Shown one piece after another: positions 6,958 to 15,309 of a DNA stretch of 64,000 nucleotides (the first letter of the stretch is position 1; every line of letters starts with the position of its first letter). Source of the DNA: Methylobacterium oryzae. GTDB lineage: Bacteria; Pseudomonadota; Alphaproteobacteria; Rhizobiales; Beijerinckiaceae. The DNA is taken from the NCBI RefSeq assembly GCF_021398735.1, contig NZ_CP090349.1, positions 1,618,501 to 1,682,500 of the forward strand. Reading direction: 5' to 3'. Position numbers and translations under genes: made by a program. Under the pieces are notes generated by a model. It did not search any database and was not told the DNA's origin. It saw only the letters and a list, made by a program, of their open reading frames with translations.

Positions 6958-8847
6958 TCAGCGCGGCGCCTGCGGCGCGGGCGTCCGCATGGCCGCACGG
7001 AGTGCCGCGTTGAGGAGAGCGAGGAGGTCGCAACCGACATGCAGGAAGGCGGCCACGCCCGCCTGCTTCAGCGGCTCGGCCAGGTCCGTCGGCTTCCCGG
7101 CGAGGTAGACTGGTCCGGCGCCGGCCCCGGTGAGCGCCTCGGCGGTCGCGACCGCGCGCTCGGCGTAGATCCCGTCGGTCGAGCAGATGCAGGCGAGGCT
7201 GGCGCCGGATTCCCGGAACGCCTGCGCGGCCGCCTCGGCGTCGGGGAAGCCCTCGTTCGACAGCGCCTCGAGGCCGCCGGCCGCGAAGGCGTTGGCCGCG
7301 AAGGTCGCCCGGGCATTGAAGGCCGCCACCGGGCCGAGATTGGCCAGGAACACGACCGGCCTGCGCCCTGTCTTGGCGAGGAAGGCGTCCGAGGCGTCGC
7401 GCAGGGCCTCGTAGGGCTCGGCGAGGCGCTGGGACGGCAGCGCGTCGCAGGCGACCGCCGAGCCCGCGCCGAAATTGGATCCGAGCACCGCCGCCACGGG
7501 CTGCACGTCGAGCACCGTGACCGGCTTCTCGGGGAGGTTCGGGAACTCGCTCGCCCCGGTGAGCGGCTCGCGGCGGGTGGCCACCGCCTTGGCGCGGGCC
7601 TCGCGGGTCAGCTCGATCCGCCGCTGGAGCTTGCCGACGCTGAGCGAGGCGACGATCCCGCCCTCGGCCTCGATCGCCTGGAACGCCGCCCAGCCCGCCT
7701 CGGCGAGCTCGGCCGTCAGGGCCTCGAATCCGCCGGCCCCGGCCGCGGGGTCGCTGACCCGCGCGAGGTGCGATTCCTCGATGAGCACGATCTGGCTGTT
7801 GCGCGCCACGCGCCGGGCGAAGGCGTCGGGCAGGCCGAGGGCCTGCGTGTACGGCAGGACCGCGACGCTGTCGGCGCCGCCCATGCCGGCCGAGGCCGCC
7901 GCCATGCCGGTCCGGAGGATGTTCACGAACGGGTCGCGCTTGGTCATCATCCGCCACGCGGTCTCGGCGTGGAGGCGCAGCGGCTTCGGCTCGAGGCCGC
8001 AGGCCTGCTCGACGCGCGCCCAGAGGCGCCGCATCGCGCGGAACTTCGCGACAGTGACGAACTCGTCGGCATCGGCCGCGAGCAGCACGGCGACGCGGTC
8101 GCGCGCGCTCGCGAGATCGTGACCGGCCGCTTCCAGGGCGCGCAGGTAGGCGACGGCGGTGGCGAGCACCGCGCCGAGTTCCGCCGCCTCGCCGGCGCCG
8201 GCCTCGTGGTAGGGCCGGCCGTCGGCCAGGAAGGCCCGGCCGCGGAAACCCGCCGCCTCCAGCTCGGCCACGGCCTCGGCGAGGCGGGGCGCGATGTCGG
8301 TCCAGACGGCTCCGAGGCTGCCGGTGGCCGCCAGGACGCCGACGGGATCGAGCCCCAGATCGACGTCGTAGGTCGAGAGATCCTCGCCGCGGCGCTCCGC
8401 CAGCGCCTTGATTAGCCGGGCCACCTCCAGGCCGCGGCCGCCGGCATCGATCCGCAGGGCGATCAGCGGCAGCATCACGCCCTTCAGGGCGGCGTCGAGC
8501 TCCTCGACGCTCGCCGCGGTGAGACCGTAGCCGCGGGCGCCCGGCGCACCCGCGACGGCGAGCACGAGGGCATCGGCCCCGCCCTCGAGGTCGGTGAGCG
8601 CCTGCGTGTTCGCGGTTCCGATGTCGGGATGGTCGACCCGCTGGGCGATCCGCCAGGGTCCGGGCTCGCGCACCGGCTGCGCCGCCGGCTCGGCCGGTCC
8701 GTAGAGGGGCTCGATCCGCAGTCCGTCAGCCGTCCGCGACACCAGCCGCTTCTCGAAATCGGCGCCCTTCAGGACGCCTTCGACGAGGCCGAGCCAGCGC
8801 GCCCGGTCTGCGGGCTCGAAGAGGTCGGCGAGCGGTCTGTCTTCCAT
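6958..8847 (-). CDS. mcmB: Methylmalonyl-CoA mutase small subunit
   Basis: The 629-aa protein matches the small (beta) chain of heterodimeric methylmalonyl-CoA mutase. It has an N-terminal TIM-barrel region beginning FEPADRARWLGLVEGVLKGADFEKRLVSRT, then conserved blocks such as AETAWRMMTKRDPFVNILRTG and SDGIYAERA late in the protein. The C-terminal B12-like fold lacks the DxHxxG cobalamin-ligand motif, as expected for the non-catalytic subunit. The holoenzyme converts methylmalonyl-CoA and succinyl-CoA, in methylotrophs as part of the ethylmalonyl-CoA pathway. The large subunit is not in the window. The frame is open to 9000; the ATG at 8845-8847 is chosen because similarity begins at PLADLFEPADR. 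The naming mcmA/mcmB follows Methylobacterium usage; other genomes call it mutA. Confidence 0.9.
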   Translation of the reverse strand: MEDRPLADLFEPADRARWLGLVEGVLKGADFEKRLVSRTADGLRIEPLYGPAEPAAQPVREPGPWRIAQRVDHPDIGTANTQALTDLEGGADALVLAVAGAPGARGYGLTAASVEELDAALKGVMLPLIALRIDAGGRGLEVARLIKALAERRGEDLSTYDVDLGLDPVGVLAATGSLGAVWTDIAPRLAEAVAELEAAGFRGRAFLADGRPYHEAGAGEAAELGAVLATAVAYLRALEAAGHDLASARDRVAVLLAADADEFVTVAKFRAMRRLWARVEQACGLEPKPLRLHAETAWRMMTKRDPFVNILRTGMAAASAGMGGADSVAVLPYTQALGLPDAFARRVARNSQIVLIEESHLARVSDPAAGAGGFEALTAELAEAGWAAFQAIEAEGGIVASLSVGKLQRRIELTREARAKAVATRREPLTGASEFPNLPEKPVTVLDVQPVAAVLGSNFGAGSAVACDALPSQRLAEPYEALRDASDAFLAKTGRRPVVFLANLGPVAAFNARATFAANAFAAGGLEALSNEGFPDAEAAAQAFRESGASLACICSTDGIYAERAVATAEALTGAGAGPVYLAGKPTDLAEPLKQAGVAAFLHVGCDLLALLNAALRAAMRTPAPQAPR

Positions 8848-9076
8848 CGGTACGTCCCAGGGCGCGGCGTCTTCTGCACCGCTTTCATGCGTTTGCCTCG
8901 CACGCCGCTCCGCCGCTGGCAATCGCCCGATGGTTGAGGAAAGCTCAAGCCGCGGATCACCGATTTTTGAGTGATGCGGCGCAGGTGCGGTGAGGGGCAC
9001 CTGCCGATCCGGATCGCGAGTCCGAGCCGCTGCCGGCGAGCCCGGGCCGACCGAACGGGGCGCGATCCCGCCCGCG

Positions 9077-9880
9077 TCAGCCGAGGATGATCAGGCCGGC
9101 GAAGCCGAGGGCGCCGACGATGATCCGCCACCACGCGAACAGCCAGAAACCGTGGCGGGAGACGTAGTCGAGGAGAAACCGCACCACGAACAGCGCCGAG
9201 ACGAACGACACGATGAAGCCGATCGCGATCAGCCCGACATCGTTGCTCGAGAGGTATTTGTAGTTGTCGAGCAGGTCCTTGGCGAAAGCGCCCGCCATGG
9301 TCGGCATCGCGAGGTAGAACGAGAACTCGGTGGCCGAGCGCTTGTCGGCGCCCATCAGCATCGCGCCCACGATCGTGGCGCCCGAGCGCGAGACGCCGGG
9401 GATCATCGCCAGGCACTGGAAGATGCCGATCTTCAGGTCCATCGGCAGCGAGAAGTCGTAGACGTCGGTCTTCTTCACCTCGAGGTCGGTGTCGTCGATG
9501 ACGAGGAGCACGAGCCCGCCGGCCACCAGGGTCGCGCAGACGATCCACGGGTTGAACAGGTAGGCCTTGATCAGCTTCGAGAAGAGGCCGCCGATGATCG
9601 CCGCCGGCAGGAACGCCACCAGGATGCCGAGGACGAAGCGGCGCGCCTTCGGATCGGACGGCAACGCGGTGGCGATCCCCAAGAGGCGGCGGAAATACAC
9701 CAGCAGGATCGCCAGGATCGCGCCGAGCTGGATCAGCACCTCGAAGGTGTTGTTGGGCGAGTGGAAGCCGATGAAGTGCCCCACCAGCAGCTGGTGGCCG
9801 GTGGAGGAGACCGGGATGAATTCGGTCGCCCCCTCCACCAGGGCGAGCAGCACTGCCTTGCCGATGCTTGCCGGATCCAT
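9077..9880 (-). CDS. uppP: Undecaprenyl-diphosphate phosphatase
   Basis: The 267-aa polytopic membrane protein has both UppP/BacA signatures: [17 protein letters not shown] near the N-terminus and [17 protein letters not shown] in the middle, which together form the active site. Length and about eight hydrophobic segments fit the family. It removes a phosphate from undecaprenyl diphosphate so that the lipid carrier can be reused for peptidoglycan and other envelope polymers. A GTG at 9934 would add 18 residues of poor quality, so the ATG at 9878-9880 is used. It is divergent from fzlA, with 253 bp between them in which I see no clear regulatory element. Confidence 0.95.
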   Translation of the reverse strand: MDPASIGKAVLLALVEGATEFIPVSSTGHQLLVGHFIGFHSPNNTFEVLIQLGAILAILLVYFRRLLGIATALPSDPKARRFVLGILVAFLPAAIIGGLFSKLIKAYLFNPWIVCATLVAGGLVLLVIDDTDLEVKKTDVYDFSLPMDLKIGIFQCLAMIPGVSRSGATIVGAMLMGADKRSATEFSFYLAMPTMAGAFAKDLLDNYKYLSSNDVGLIAIGFIVSFVSALFVVRFLLDYVSRHGFWLFAWWRIIVGALGFAGLIILG

Positions 9881-10133
9881 CGCGACGCCCTGTGCCGCGC
9901 GCGCGGAGGCCCCCGTCGGGCCACCGCCTGCCACGCGAAATGGTTGTACCCGAGGCTTCGCCGATCAGGGTTGACGGGCAGTTACCGGGCCGGGCCGCGC
10001 GTGTTAAGGGCTCGGCAACGGTCGGGCAATAACGCTCGGTCCGAAGTCCTCTGCGCCGAAGACCCGCGCTTCAGGACCCACGACGAGCGCGGGACCGGCC
10101 GCGCTGGCAGACCGAACGTCCCGCACGGCCTCG

Positions 10134-10826
10134 ATGGCAACCCTCTACCATTTCCCCTTCTGCGCGAATTCCCGTTTCATCCGTCTCGTGCTCGCCGAGA
10201 TGGGCATGGAGCCGACGCTGTTCGAAGAACGGCCCTGGGAACGGCGCGACGACTTCCTGCTGATCAACCCGGCGGGCGTCACGCCCGTGCTGCTGGAGCA
10301 GAACGGCCTCGTGGTTCCCGGCGCCGGCGTCATCGCCGAGTACCTCGACGAGACCCGCGGCCTGGGGCTCTCGGGGCGGCGCATGCTACCGGAGGACACC
10401 GTCGAGCGCGTGGAGGTACGGCGCCTGCTCGACTGGTTCCTGGTCAAGTTCGAGTCCGAGGTGACCGCCTACCTCGTCAACGAGAAGATCTCGAAGCGCT
10501 TCATGTCGGCCAACGAGGGCGGCGGCCCGCCCGACATGAACGCGATCCGCGCGGCGCGCTCCAACGTGCGCTACCACCTCAAATACATCGGCTACCTCAT
10601 CGCGCGGCGGCGCTGGATCGCCGGCGACAACCTGACCTATGCCGATCTCGCGGCGGCCGCCCATCTCTCCTGCGTCGACTACCTGGGCGACGTGCCCTGG
10701 GACGAGGACGAGATGGCGCGGAACTGGTACGCCCGCGTCAAGTCGCGGCCCTCGTTCCGCGCCCTGCTCGCCGACCGGGTGGCCGGGATGGCACCGGCCG
10801 CCCACTATGCGGATCTGGATTTCTGA
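10134..10826 (+). CDS. fzlA: GST-fold protein, probable FtsZ-binding regulator FzlA
   Basis: The 230-aa protein has a GST fold (N-terminal MATLYHFPFCANSRFIRLVLAEM, NPAGVTPVLLEQNGLVVPGAGVIAEYLD, then a helical half with NLTYADLAAAAHLSCVDYLGDVPWDEDE). It ends in HYADLDF. A conserved acidic/aromatic tail of this kind is a feature of FzlA, the alphaproteobacterial GST-like protein that binds FtsZ filaments and sets constriction rate. Ordinary GSTs lack this tail. It directly precedes queG with a 4-nt overlap, then an SDR gene. The FzlA assignment rests on recalled family features; a generic GST is the alternative. Confidence 0.75.
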   Translation: MATLYHFPFCANSRFIRLVLAEMGMEPTLFEERPWERRDDFLLINPAGVTPVLLEQNGLVVPGAGVIAEYLDETRGLGLSGRRMLPEDTVERVEVRRLLDWFLVKFESEVTAYLVNEKISKRFMSANEGGGPPDMNAIRAARSNVRYHLKYIGYLIARRRWIAGDNLTYADLAAAAHLSCVDYLGDVPWDEDEMARNWYARVKSRPSFRALLADRVAGMAPAAHYADLDF

Positions 10827-12001
10827 ACGCCCGACGGACCTACCACGGCGCCCACCTGCGCCGCCTCGTCGAGACCCGGGCGCGGACGCTCGGGTTCTGC
10901 GGCCTGCGCGTGACCCGACCCGACCGGCTGCCCGACCTGCCCGGCCGCCTGTCCGCCTGGCTCGCCGAGGGCGCGCAGGGCACCATGGACTGGATGGCGG
11001 AGCGGGCCGACCAGCGCGCCAGCCCGATCGCGCTGTGGCCCGGTCTGCGCAGCATCCTGGTCCTGGCGATGAGCTACCGGCCGGAGCACGATCCCCTCGA
11101 CCTCGTGGCGCGTCGCGACCGCGGTGCCGTCGCCGCCTACGCGCAGCGGCGGGACTATCACGAGGTTTTGAAGGGCCGCCTGAAAGAATTGGGTGGGTAT
11201 CTGTCGGCCAAGGGCGACGTGCGGGTGAAGGTCTTCTGCGACACCGCCCCCGTCATGGAGAAGACCCTGGCGGAGGCGGCCGGCCTCGGCTGGCAGGGCA
11301 AGCACACGGTGCTGATCTCTCGCGGGCACGGCAACTGGCTGCTCCTCGGCGCGATCTACACGAGCGCGGAATTCGAGCCCGACCCGCCGGAGCCCGACCG
11401 TTGCGGCTCGTGCCGCGCCTGCCTGGACGTCTGCCCCACCGACGCGTTTCCGGCGCCTTACCGGCTCGATGCCCGCCGCTGCATCTCGTACCTGACGATC
11501 GAGCATGCCGGGCCGATCCCCCCGGCGTTCCGGGAAGCGATCGGCAACCGGGTGTTCGGCTGCGACGATTGCTTGGCCGTCTGCCCCTGGAACAAGTTCG
11601 CCCGCACCGCGGCGGAGAGCCGCCTCGCCGCGCGGGCGGACCTAGCGGCCCCGGCGCTCGCGGATCTCGCGGGCCTCGACGACGCGGCGTTCCGCACCTT
11701 CTTCGCCGGCACGCCGGTGAAGCGCACTGGGCGCGACCGCTTCCTCCGCAACGTCATGATCGCGATCGGGAATTCCGAAGACCCGTCGCTCGCGGAGGCG
11801 GCCCTCGCGCGCCTGCGCGACCCGTCTCCACTGGTGCGCGGCATGGCGGTCTGGGCCTGCGGCCGGCTGCTGGCGCCCGAGGCCGTGCGCGCGCTCGGGC
11901 GCCAGCACGGCGATTCCGAGACCGACGCCCACGTGCGGGACGAGTGGCGGGCCGCCACCGGCTTGACGGAACCGCGGACGGACGAGACATCCGCGGCATG
12001 A
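10823..12001 (+). CDS. queG: Epoxyqueuosine reductase QueG
   Basis: The 392-aa protein carries the two 4Fe-4S clusters of QueG (CGSCRACLDVCP and CDDCLAVCPWNKF), the intervening CISYLTIEH block, a cobalamin-binding N-terminal domain (VKVFCDTAPVMEKTLAEAAGLGWQGKH), and a C-terminal HEAT-like part. It makes the last step of queuosine synthesis in tRNA, reducing the epoxide with cob(II)alamin, so it depends on the B12 made by the cob operon in this window. No ATG, GTG or TTG lies at a sensible place. The frame is open into fzlA, and the first in-frame GTG falls about 30 codons too late. CTG at 10823, overlapping the fzlA stop (CTGA), is the best candidate, so the start is uncertain. Confidence 0.9.
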   Translation: MNARRTYHGAHLRRLVETRARTLGFCGLRVTRPDRLPDLPGRLSAWLAEGAQGTMDWMAERADQRASPIALWPGLRSILVLAMSYRPEHDPLDLVARRDRGAVAAYAQRRDYHEVLKGRLKELGGYLSAKGDVRVKVFCDTAPVMEKTLAEAAGLGWQGKHTVLISRGHGNWLLLGAIYTSAEFEPDPPEPDRCGSCRACLDVCPTDAFPAPYRLDARRCISYLTIEHAGPIPPAFREAIGNRVFGCDDCLAVCPWNKFARTAAESRLAARADLAAPALADLAGLDDAAFRTFFAGTPVKRTGRDRFLRNVMIAIGNSEDPSLAEAALARLRDPSPLVRGMAVWACGRLLAPEAVRALGRQHGDSETDAHVRDEWRAATGLTEPRTDETSAA

Positions 12002-12861
12002 ACCTCTTCGTCTTCGGGCTCGGCTTCACCGGCCGCCACTTCGCCGAGCGGGCACGGGCGCGCTTCGGGACCGTCCGCGCCACCGTCACCGACCCCGCGG
12101 CCGCCGACCGCATCGCGGCGGAGACCGGTTTCGCGATGCGCGCCTTCGGGCCGGAGGCCGACGATCCCCGGATCGCGGCGGATCTCGCCGACACGGACGT
12201 GCTCCTGGTCTCGGCGCCCCCCGGCGAGGCCGGCGACCCGGTGCTGGCCCGCTACGCCGACGCCGTCGCGGCGAGCCGGATCCGGTGGATCGGCTACCTG
12301 TCGACCATCGGCGTCTACGGCGACCAGGGCGGCGCCTGGATCGACGAGACTGCGCCGGCGACCCCGCGCAGCGCCCGGTCCAAGGTGCGCGTCGACGCCG
12401 AGGCGGCGTGGCTGGCGCTCGGCGCCGCGACCGGCAAGGCCGTGCAGGTGTTCCGGCTCTCGGGCATCTACGGACCCGGGCGCAACCCGATCGTGAAGCT
12501 GCGGGAGGGGCGCTCGCAGCGCATCGTGAAGGCCGGGCAGGTCTTCAACCGCATCCACGTCGACGACATTGCCACGACGCTGCTCGCCTCGATCGACCGG
12601 CCGCGGCCGGGGGCGATCTACAACGTCACCGACGACGAGCCGACCGCGCCCCAGACCGTGACCGAGCACGCGGCCGCCCTCACAGGCCTGCCGCTGCCGC
12701 CCGAGATCGATTTCGAGACCGCCGACCTGTCGCCGATGGCGCGCAGCTTCTACGGCGAGAACAAGCGCGTCCGGAACCGCCTGATCCGCGACGAACTCGG
12801 CGTCGCGCTCGCCTATCCGACCTACCGCGAGGGGCTCGCGGCGCTCAAGGATCAGCCCTGA
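11998..12861 (+). CDS. NAD(P)-dependent epimerase/SDR family protein
   Basis: The 287-aa protein begins MNLFVFGLGFTGRHFAERA, a GxGxxG Rossmann motif slightly shifted from classical SDRs. It contains YLSTIGVYGD, where the catalytic Ser/Tyr region would lie, and VFRLSGIYGPGRNP, typical of extended SDRs and of the YeeZ-like group. It probably acts on a nucleotide sugar or similar NAD(P)-linked substrate, which cannot be named. ATG at 11998 overlaps the queG stop (ATGA), so it is probably co-translated with fzlA-queG. Its stop at 12861 abuts the znuB stop on the other strand, with no space for a terminator. Confidence 0.85.
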   Translation: MNLFVFGLGFTGRHFAERARARFGTVRATVTDPAAADRIAAETGFAMRAFGPEADDPRIAADLADTDVLLVSAPPGEAGDPVLARYADAVAASRIRWIGYLSTIGVYGDQGGAWIDETAPATPRSARSKVRVDAEAAWLALGAATGKAVQVFRLSGIYGPGRNPIVKLREGRSQRIVKAGQVFNRIHVDDIATTLLASIDRPRPGAIYNVTDDEPTAPQTVTEHAAALTGLPLPPEIDFETADLSPMARSFYGENKRVRNRLIRDELGVALAYPTYREGLAALKDQP

Positions 12862-13737
12862 TCAGGCCTCGAGGTGGCGCGGCCGGACGAGGCGGCGGAG
12901 CAGGCCGTCGCGCGGGCCGACCATCATCGAGGCGACGTAGAGGGCACCGGCCGCCAGCACGATGGCCGGCCCGCTCGGCACGTCGTACCGGTACGACAGG
13001 CTGAGCCCCGACACGCTCGCCAGGGCCGCGATCAGCATCGAGACCGGGATCAGGCCGGCGAGGTCGCGGGCCCAGAACCGGGCCGCCACCGCCGGCAGCA
13101 GCATCAGCCCCACCGCCAGCAGCGTGCCGAGGGCCTGGAACCCGCCGACGAGGTTCACCACCACCAGCGCCAGGAAGGCGAGGTGAACCGGGCCGCCGCT
13201 GCGGCTGACGCTCCGCAGGAACAGGGGATCGACGCATTCCATCACGAGCGGCCGGTAGATCAGGGCCAGGGCCAGCAGGGTCAGCGTGCTGATGCCACCG
13301 AGCAGCCACAGCGCGGCGTCGTCGAGCGCCAGGACCGAGCCGAACAGGAAATGCATGAGGTCGATCTGCGAGCCGCGCAGGGAGACCAGCAGCACGCCGG
13401 CCGCGAGCGAGATGAGGTAGAAGGCCGCGAGATTCGCGTCCTCCCGGACGACCGTCGCGCGGGTGACGGCGCCGGCCAGGAGGGCGACCGCGAGCCCGGC
13501 GACGAGGCCGCCCAGCGTCATCGCCGGCAGCGACAGGCCGGCGACGAGGAAGCCGACCGCGGCGCCGGGCAGGATCGCGTGGCTCATCGCGTCGCTCATC
13601 AGGCTCATGCGGCGCAGCGTCAGGAACACGCCGATGGGTGGCGCCGAGACCGACAGGGCGAGGCAGCCCGCCAGGGCCCGGCGCATGAAGCCGAACTCCA
13701 CGAACGGCGCGAACAGGGATCCGAGCGGATCGGTCAC
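12862..13737 (-). CDS. znuB: Zinc ABC transporter permease ZnuB
   Basis: The 291-aa integral membrane protein has the ABC-3 permease pattern: FMRRALAGCLALSVSAPPIGVFLTLRRMSLMSDAMSHAILPG near the N-terminus (shared by ZnuB/MntB/TroC) and about eight hydrophobic segments. It forms the membrane pore of the zinc importer with ZnuC. The start is GTG at 13735-13737, overlapping the znuC stop (GTGA). The frame extends far upstream only as the shadow of znuC. The Zur box upstream of the operon and the zur gene beside it support zinc rather than manganese. No znuA binding-protein gene lies in the window. Confidence 0.92.
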   Translation of the reverse strand: MTDPLGSLFAPFVEFGFMRRALAGCLALSVSAPPIGVFLTLRRMSLMSDAMSHAILPGAAVGFLVAGLSLPAMTLGGLVAGLAVALLAGAVTRATVVREDANLAAFYLISLAAGVLLVSLRGSQIDLMHFLFGSVLALDDAALWLLGGISTLTLLALALIYRPLVMECVDPLFLRSVSRSGGPVHLAFLALVVVNLVGGFQALGTLLAVGLMLLPAVAARFWARDLAGLIPVSMLIAALASVSGLSLSYRYDVPSGPAIVLAAGALYVASMMVGPRDGLLRRLVRPRHLEA

Positions 13738-14531
13738 GCGGCGTCCTCGTGGTGGTGATGGTCCGCGCCGCCGTGGTCGTGCGCCGCCGCGACGGCTCGC
13801 GGCCCGGCGCAGATCGCCGCGCCCTCGTCCCAGGCCTCGGACAGGTTGCGGGCGCGCGCGAGGTTCTCGGCCGCCAGGACCCGCGCGGTCGGACCCCAGG
13901 CCACGGGCTCTCGGGCGAGCAGCAGCGTCGTCGGGAAATGCGCGCGGACCTGCTGGAGGTCGTGGAGGGCCGCGACCACGGTCCGCCCCTCGGCGTGCCA
14001 CGTGCGGATGAGTGCCAGGAGATCGTCGACCGTCCGCGAGTCGATGCCGGTGAACGGCTCGTCGAGGAGCACGACCGGGCAGTCCTGCAGGATCAGACGG
14101 GCGAACAGGGCGCGCCGGAACTGTCCGCCCGACAGAGTGCCGATCGGGCGCGCCGCGAAGCCGTCGAGGCCGACCGTGGCCAGCGCCGCCTCGATCGCCG
14201 GACGCCGCCGGGTGAGGCTGCGCCACGCCCCCGCGCGCCGCCAGAGGCCCATGCCGGCGAGATCCATGACGGTGAGCGGGAAGCTCCGGTCGATCTCGTC
14301 GACCTGCGGCATGTAGGCGAGGGCGCCGGCGCGCTCGATGCGCCCGTCCAGGCAGCGGATCTCTCCGGCCATGCCCTTGAGGAGCGTCGACTTGCCGGCT
14401 CCGTTCGGGCCGACGAGGGCGAGCAGGTCGCCGGCCCGCACGGACCCGTCGAGGTGGTGGACCGCCGGATGCCGGTCGTAACCGAGGGTGAGACCGACGA
14501 GGCGGATCGGATCCGGGCGCGCGCCGCTCAT
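13734..14531 (-). CDS. znuC: Zinc ABC transporter ATP-binding protein ZnuC
   Basis: The 265-aa ABC ATPase has Walker A (GPNGAGKSTLLKG), the signature loop LSGGQFRRALFARL, Walker B (PVVLLDEPFTGID) and the switch His (ALHDLQQV). The C-terminus carries a histidine-rich tail (AHDHGGADHHHHEDAA) that probably binds zinc and may act as a local sensor or store; this tail is seen in some ZnuC proteins. The start is ATG at 14529-14531, overlapping the stop of a 44-aa membrane peptide (ATGA), and the stop overlaps znuB. It powers periplasm-to-cytoplasm zinc import. Confidence 0.93.
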   Translation of the reverse strand: MSGARPDPIRLVGLTLGYDRHPAVHHLDGSVRAGDLLALVGPNGAGKSTLLKGMAGEIRCLDGRIERAGALAYMPQVDEIDRSFPLTVMDLAGMGLWRRAGAWRSLTRRRPAIEAALATVGLDGFAARPIGTLSGGQFRRALFARLILQDCPVVLLDEPFTGIDSRTVDDLLALIRTWHAEGRTVVAALHDLQQVRAHFPTTLLLAREPVAWGPTARVLAAENLARARNLSEAWDEGAAICAGPRAVAAAHDHGGADHHHHEDAA

Positions 14532-14662
14532 GTCGCCAGCGCCCAGGCGATGGTCAGCCAGACCAGCGCCGAGAGCAGCGCGGCGAGCGCCAGCCGCAGG
14601 CCGATCCCGCTCTGGAACAGCGATCGCCGCGCCGCGTGTCTCGGGCTGGGAATGGTCGGCAC
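14528..14662 (-). CDS. Small single-pass membrane protein (44 aa) first in the zinc operon
   Basis: Starting from GTG at 14660-14662, the minus strand encodes 44 residues. A basic N-terminus (PSPRHAARRSLF) is followed by one long hydrophobic stretch (GLRLALAALLSALVWLTIAW) ending ALAT, a classical single transmembrane helix with a positive-inside N-terminus. GAGGA lies just upstream of the GTG. The stop overlaps the znuC ATG (ATGA), as the other junctions of this operon do. It is the first gene after the Zur box. I know no family name. Its position suggests an accessory of the ZnuBC transporter or a leader that couples translation to znuC; both are inference. Confidence 0.6.
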   Translation of the reverse strand: MPTIPSPRHAARRSLFQSGIGLRLALAALLSALVWLTIAWALAT

Positions 14663-14732
14663 GGGGTCCTCGTCGCGCGCTCACGCCGGCGCGGGTACCG
14701 CGCGGGGCTACTGGTGCGCTGCTGGGCGGCGG

Positions 14733-14747
14733 TGATACACTGTAACA
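14733..14747. promoter_or_regulatory. Zur box between zur and the znu operon
   Basis: The sequence TGATACA-C-TGTAACA is a 15-bp inverted repeat with one mismatched pair. It resembles the alphaproteobacterial Zur operator (TGTTATA-type half sites). It lies about 40-55 bp upstream of zur on one side and about 70-85 bp upstream of the membrane-peptide/znuC/znuB operon on the other. It could therefore repress both, with zinc-loaded Zur as repressor. It is also one of the few AT-richer spots in this GC-rich region. Confidence 0.75.
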
Positions 14748-14786
14748 AACCCGTGGGACAACCTGCGGATCACGTCTGGAGCGATC

Positions 14787-15272
14787 ATGCACCGTCACGA
14801 GGGTCACGACGCGTGCCACGCCGGCACCGGTGACATGCTCGCGCGGGCCGAGGCCCTGTGTCGCGAGCGTGGTCTTCAGTTCACGCCCCTGCGCCGGGAG
14901 GTGCTCGAGGCCGTGGCCGAGTCCGCCAAGGCTCAGGGCGCCTACGATATCGCGGAGCGGCTGAGCGCGCCGGGCAAGCGCGTGGCCCCGGTCTCGGTCT
15001 ACCGCGCCCTCGACTTCCTCATGGAGCAGGGGCTGGTCCACCGGATCGCGAGCCGCAACGCCTTCATCCCCTGCGCGCACGGCCACGCCCCCGGGGAGGG
15101 GGTCATCTTCCTGATCTGCCGCACCTGCGGCGGCGTCGACGAGGCCTCGTCGGAGGAAGTCGAGGGCAGCCTGGGGCGGACGCTGGAGCGGGCTGGCTTC
15201 ACCCCGACCCACAGTATCCTGGAGGTCGAGGGCGATTGCGGCGCCTGCCGGGAGCGGAAGCAGGCCCCCTGA
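14787..15272 (+). CDS. zur: Zinc uptake regulator Zur (Fur family)
   Basis: The 161-aa protein has the Fur-family winged helix (LQFTPLRREVLEAVAES then APVSVYRALDFLMEQGLVHRI). It also has the metal-site residues: HEGHDACH at the N-terminus, CAHGH near residue 90, the structural-zinc pair CRTCGG, and CGACRE at the C-terminus. It is divergent from the zinc transporter operon, with the Zur box between them. With zinc bound it should repress znuCB and possibly itself. The gene ends 37 bp from the convergent sugar-transferase gene. Confidence 0.92.
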   Translation: MHRHEGHDACHAGTGDMLARAEALCRERGLQFTPLRREVLEAVAESAKAQGAYDIAERLSAPGKRVAPVSVYRALDFLMEQGLVHRIASRNAFIPCAHGHAPGEGVIFLICRTCGGVDEASSEEVEGSLGRTLERAGFTPTHSILEVEGDCGACRERKQAP

Positions 15273-15309
15273 GGCGCCACTTCCAGGGCGGACGGCCGCC
15301 GGGTGCCGG

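Noticed and set aside
8990..10800. Long frame joined in front of queG
   Set aside because: The upstream part is Asp/Arg/Glu-rich and antisense to uppP; it is an open shadow frame, not a fusion with QueG.
15273..15309. Terminator between zur and the convergent sugar-transferase gene
   Set aside because: Only 37 bp with no convincing hairpin or T-run.
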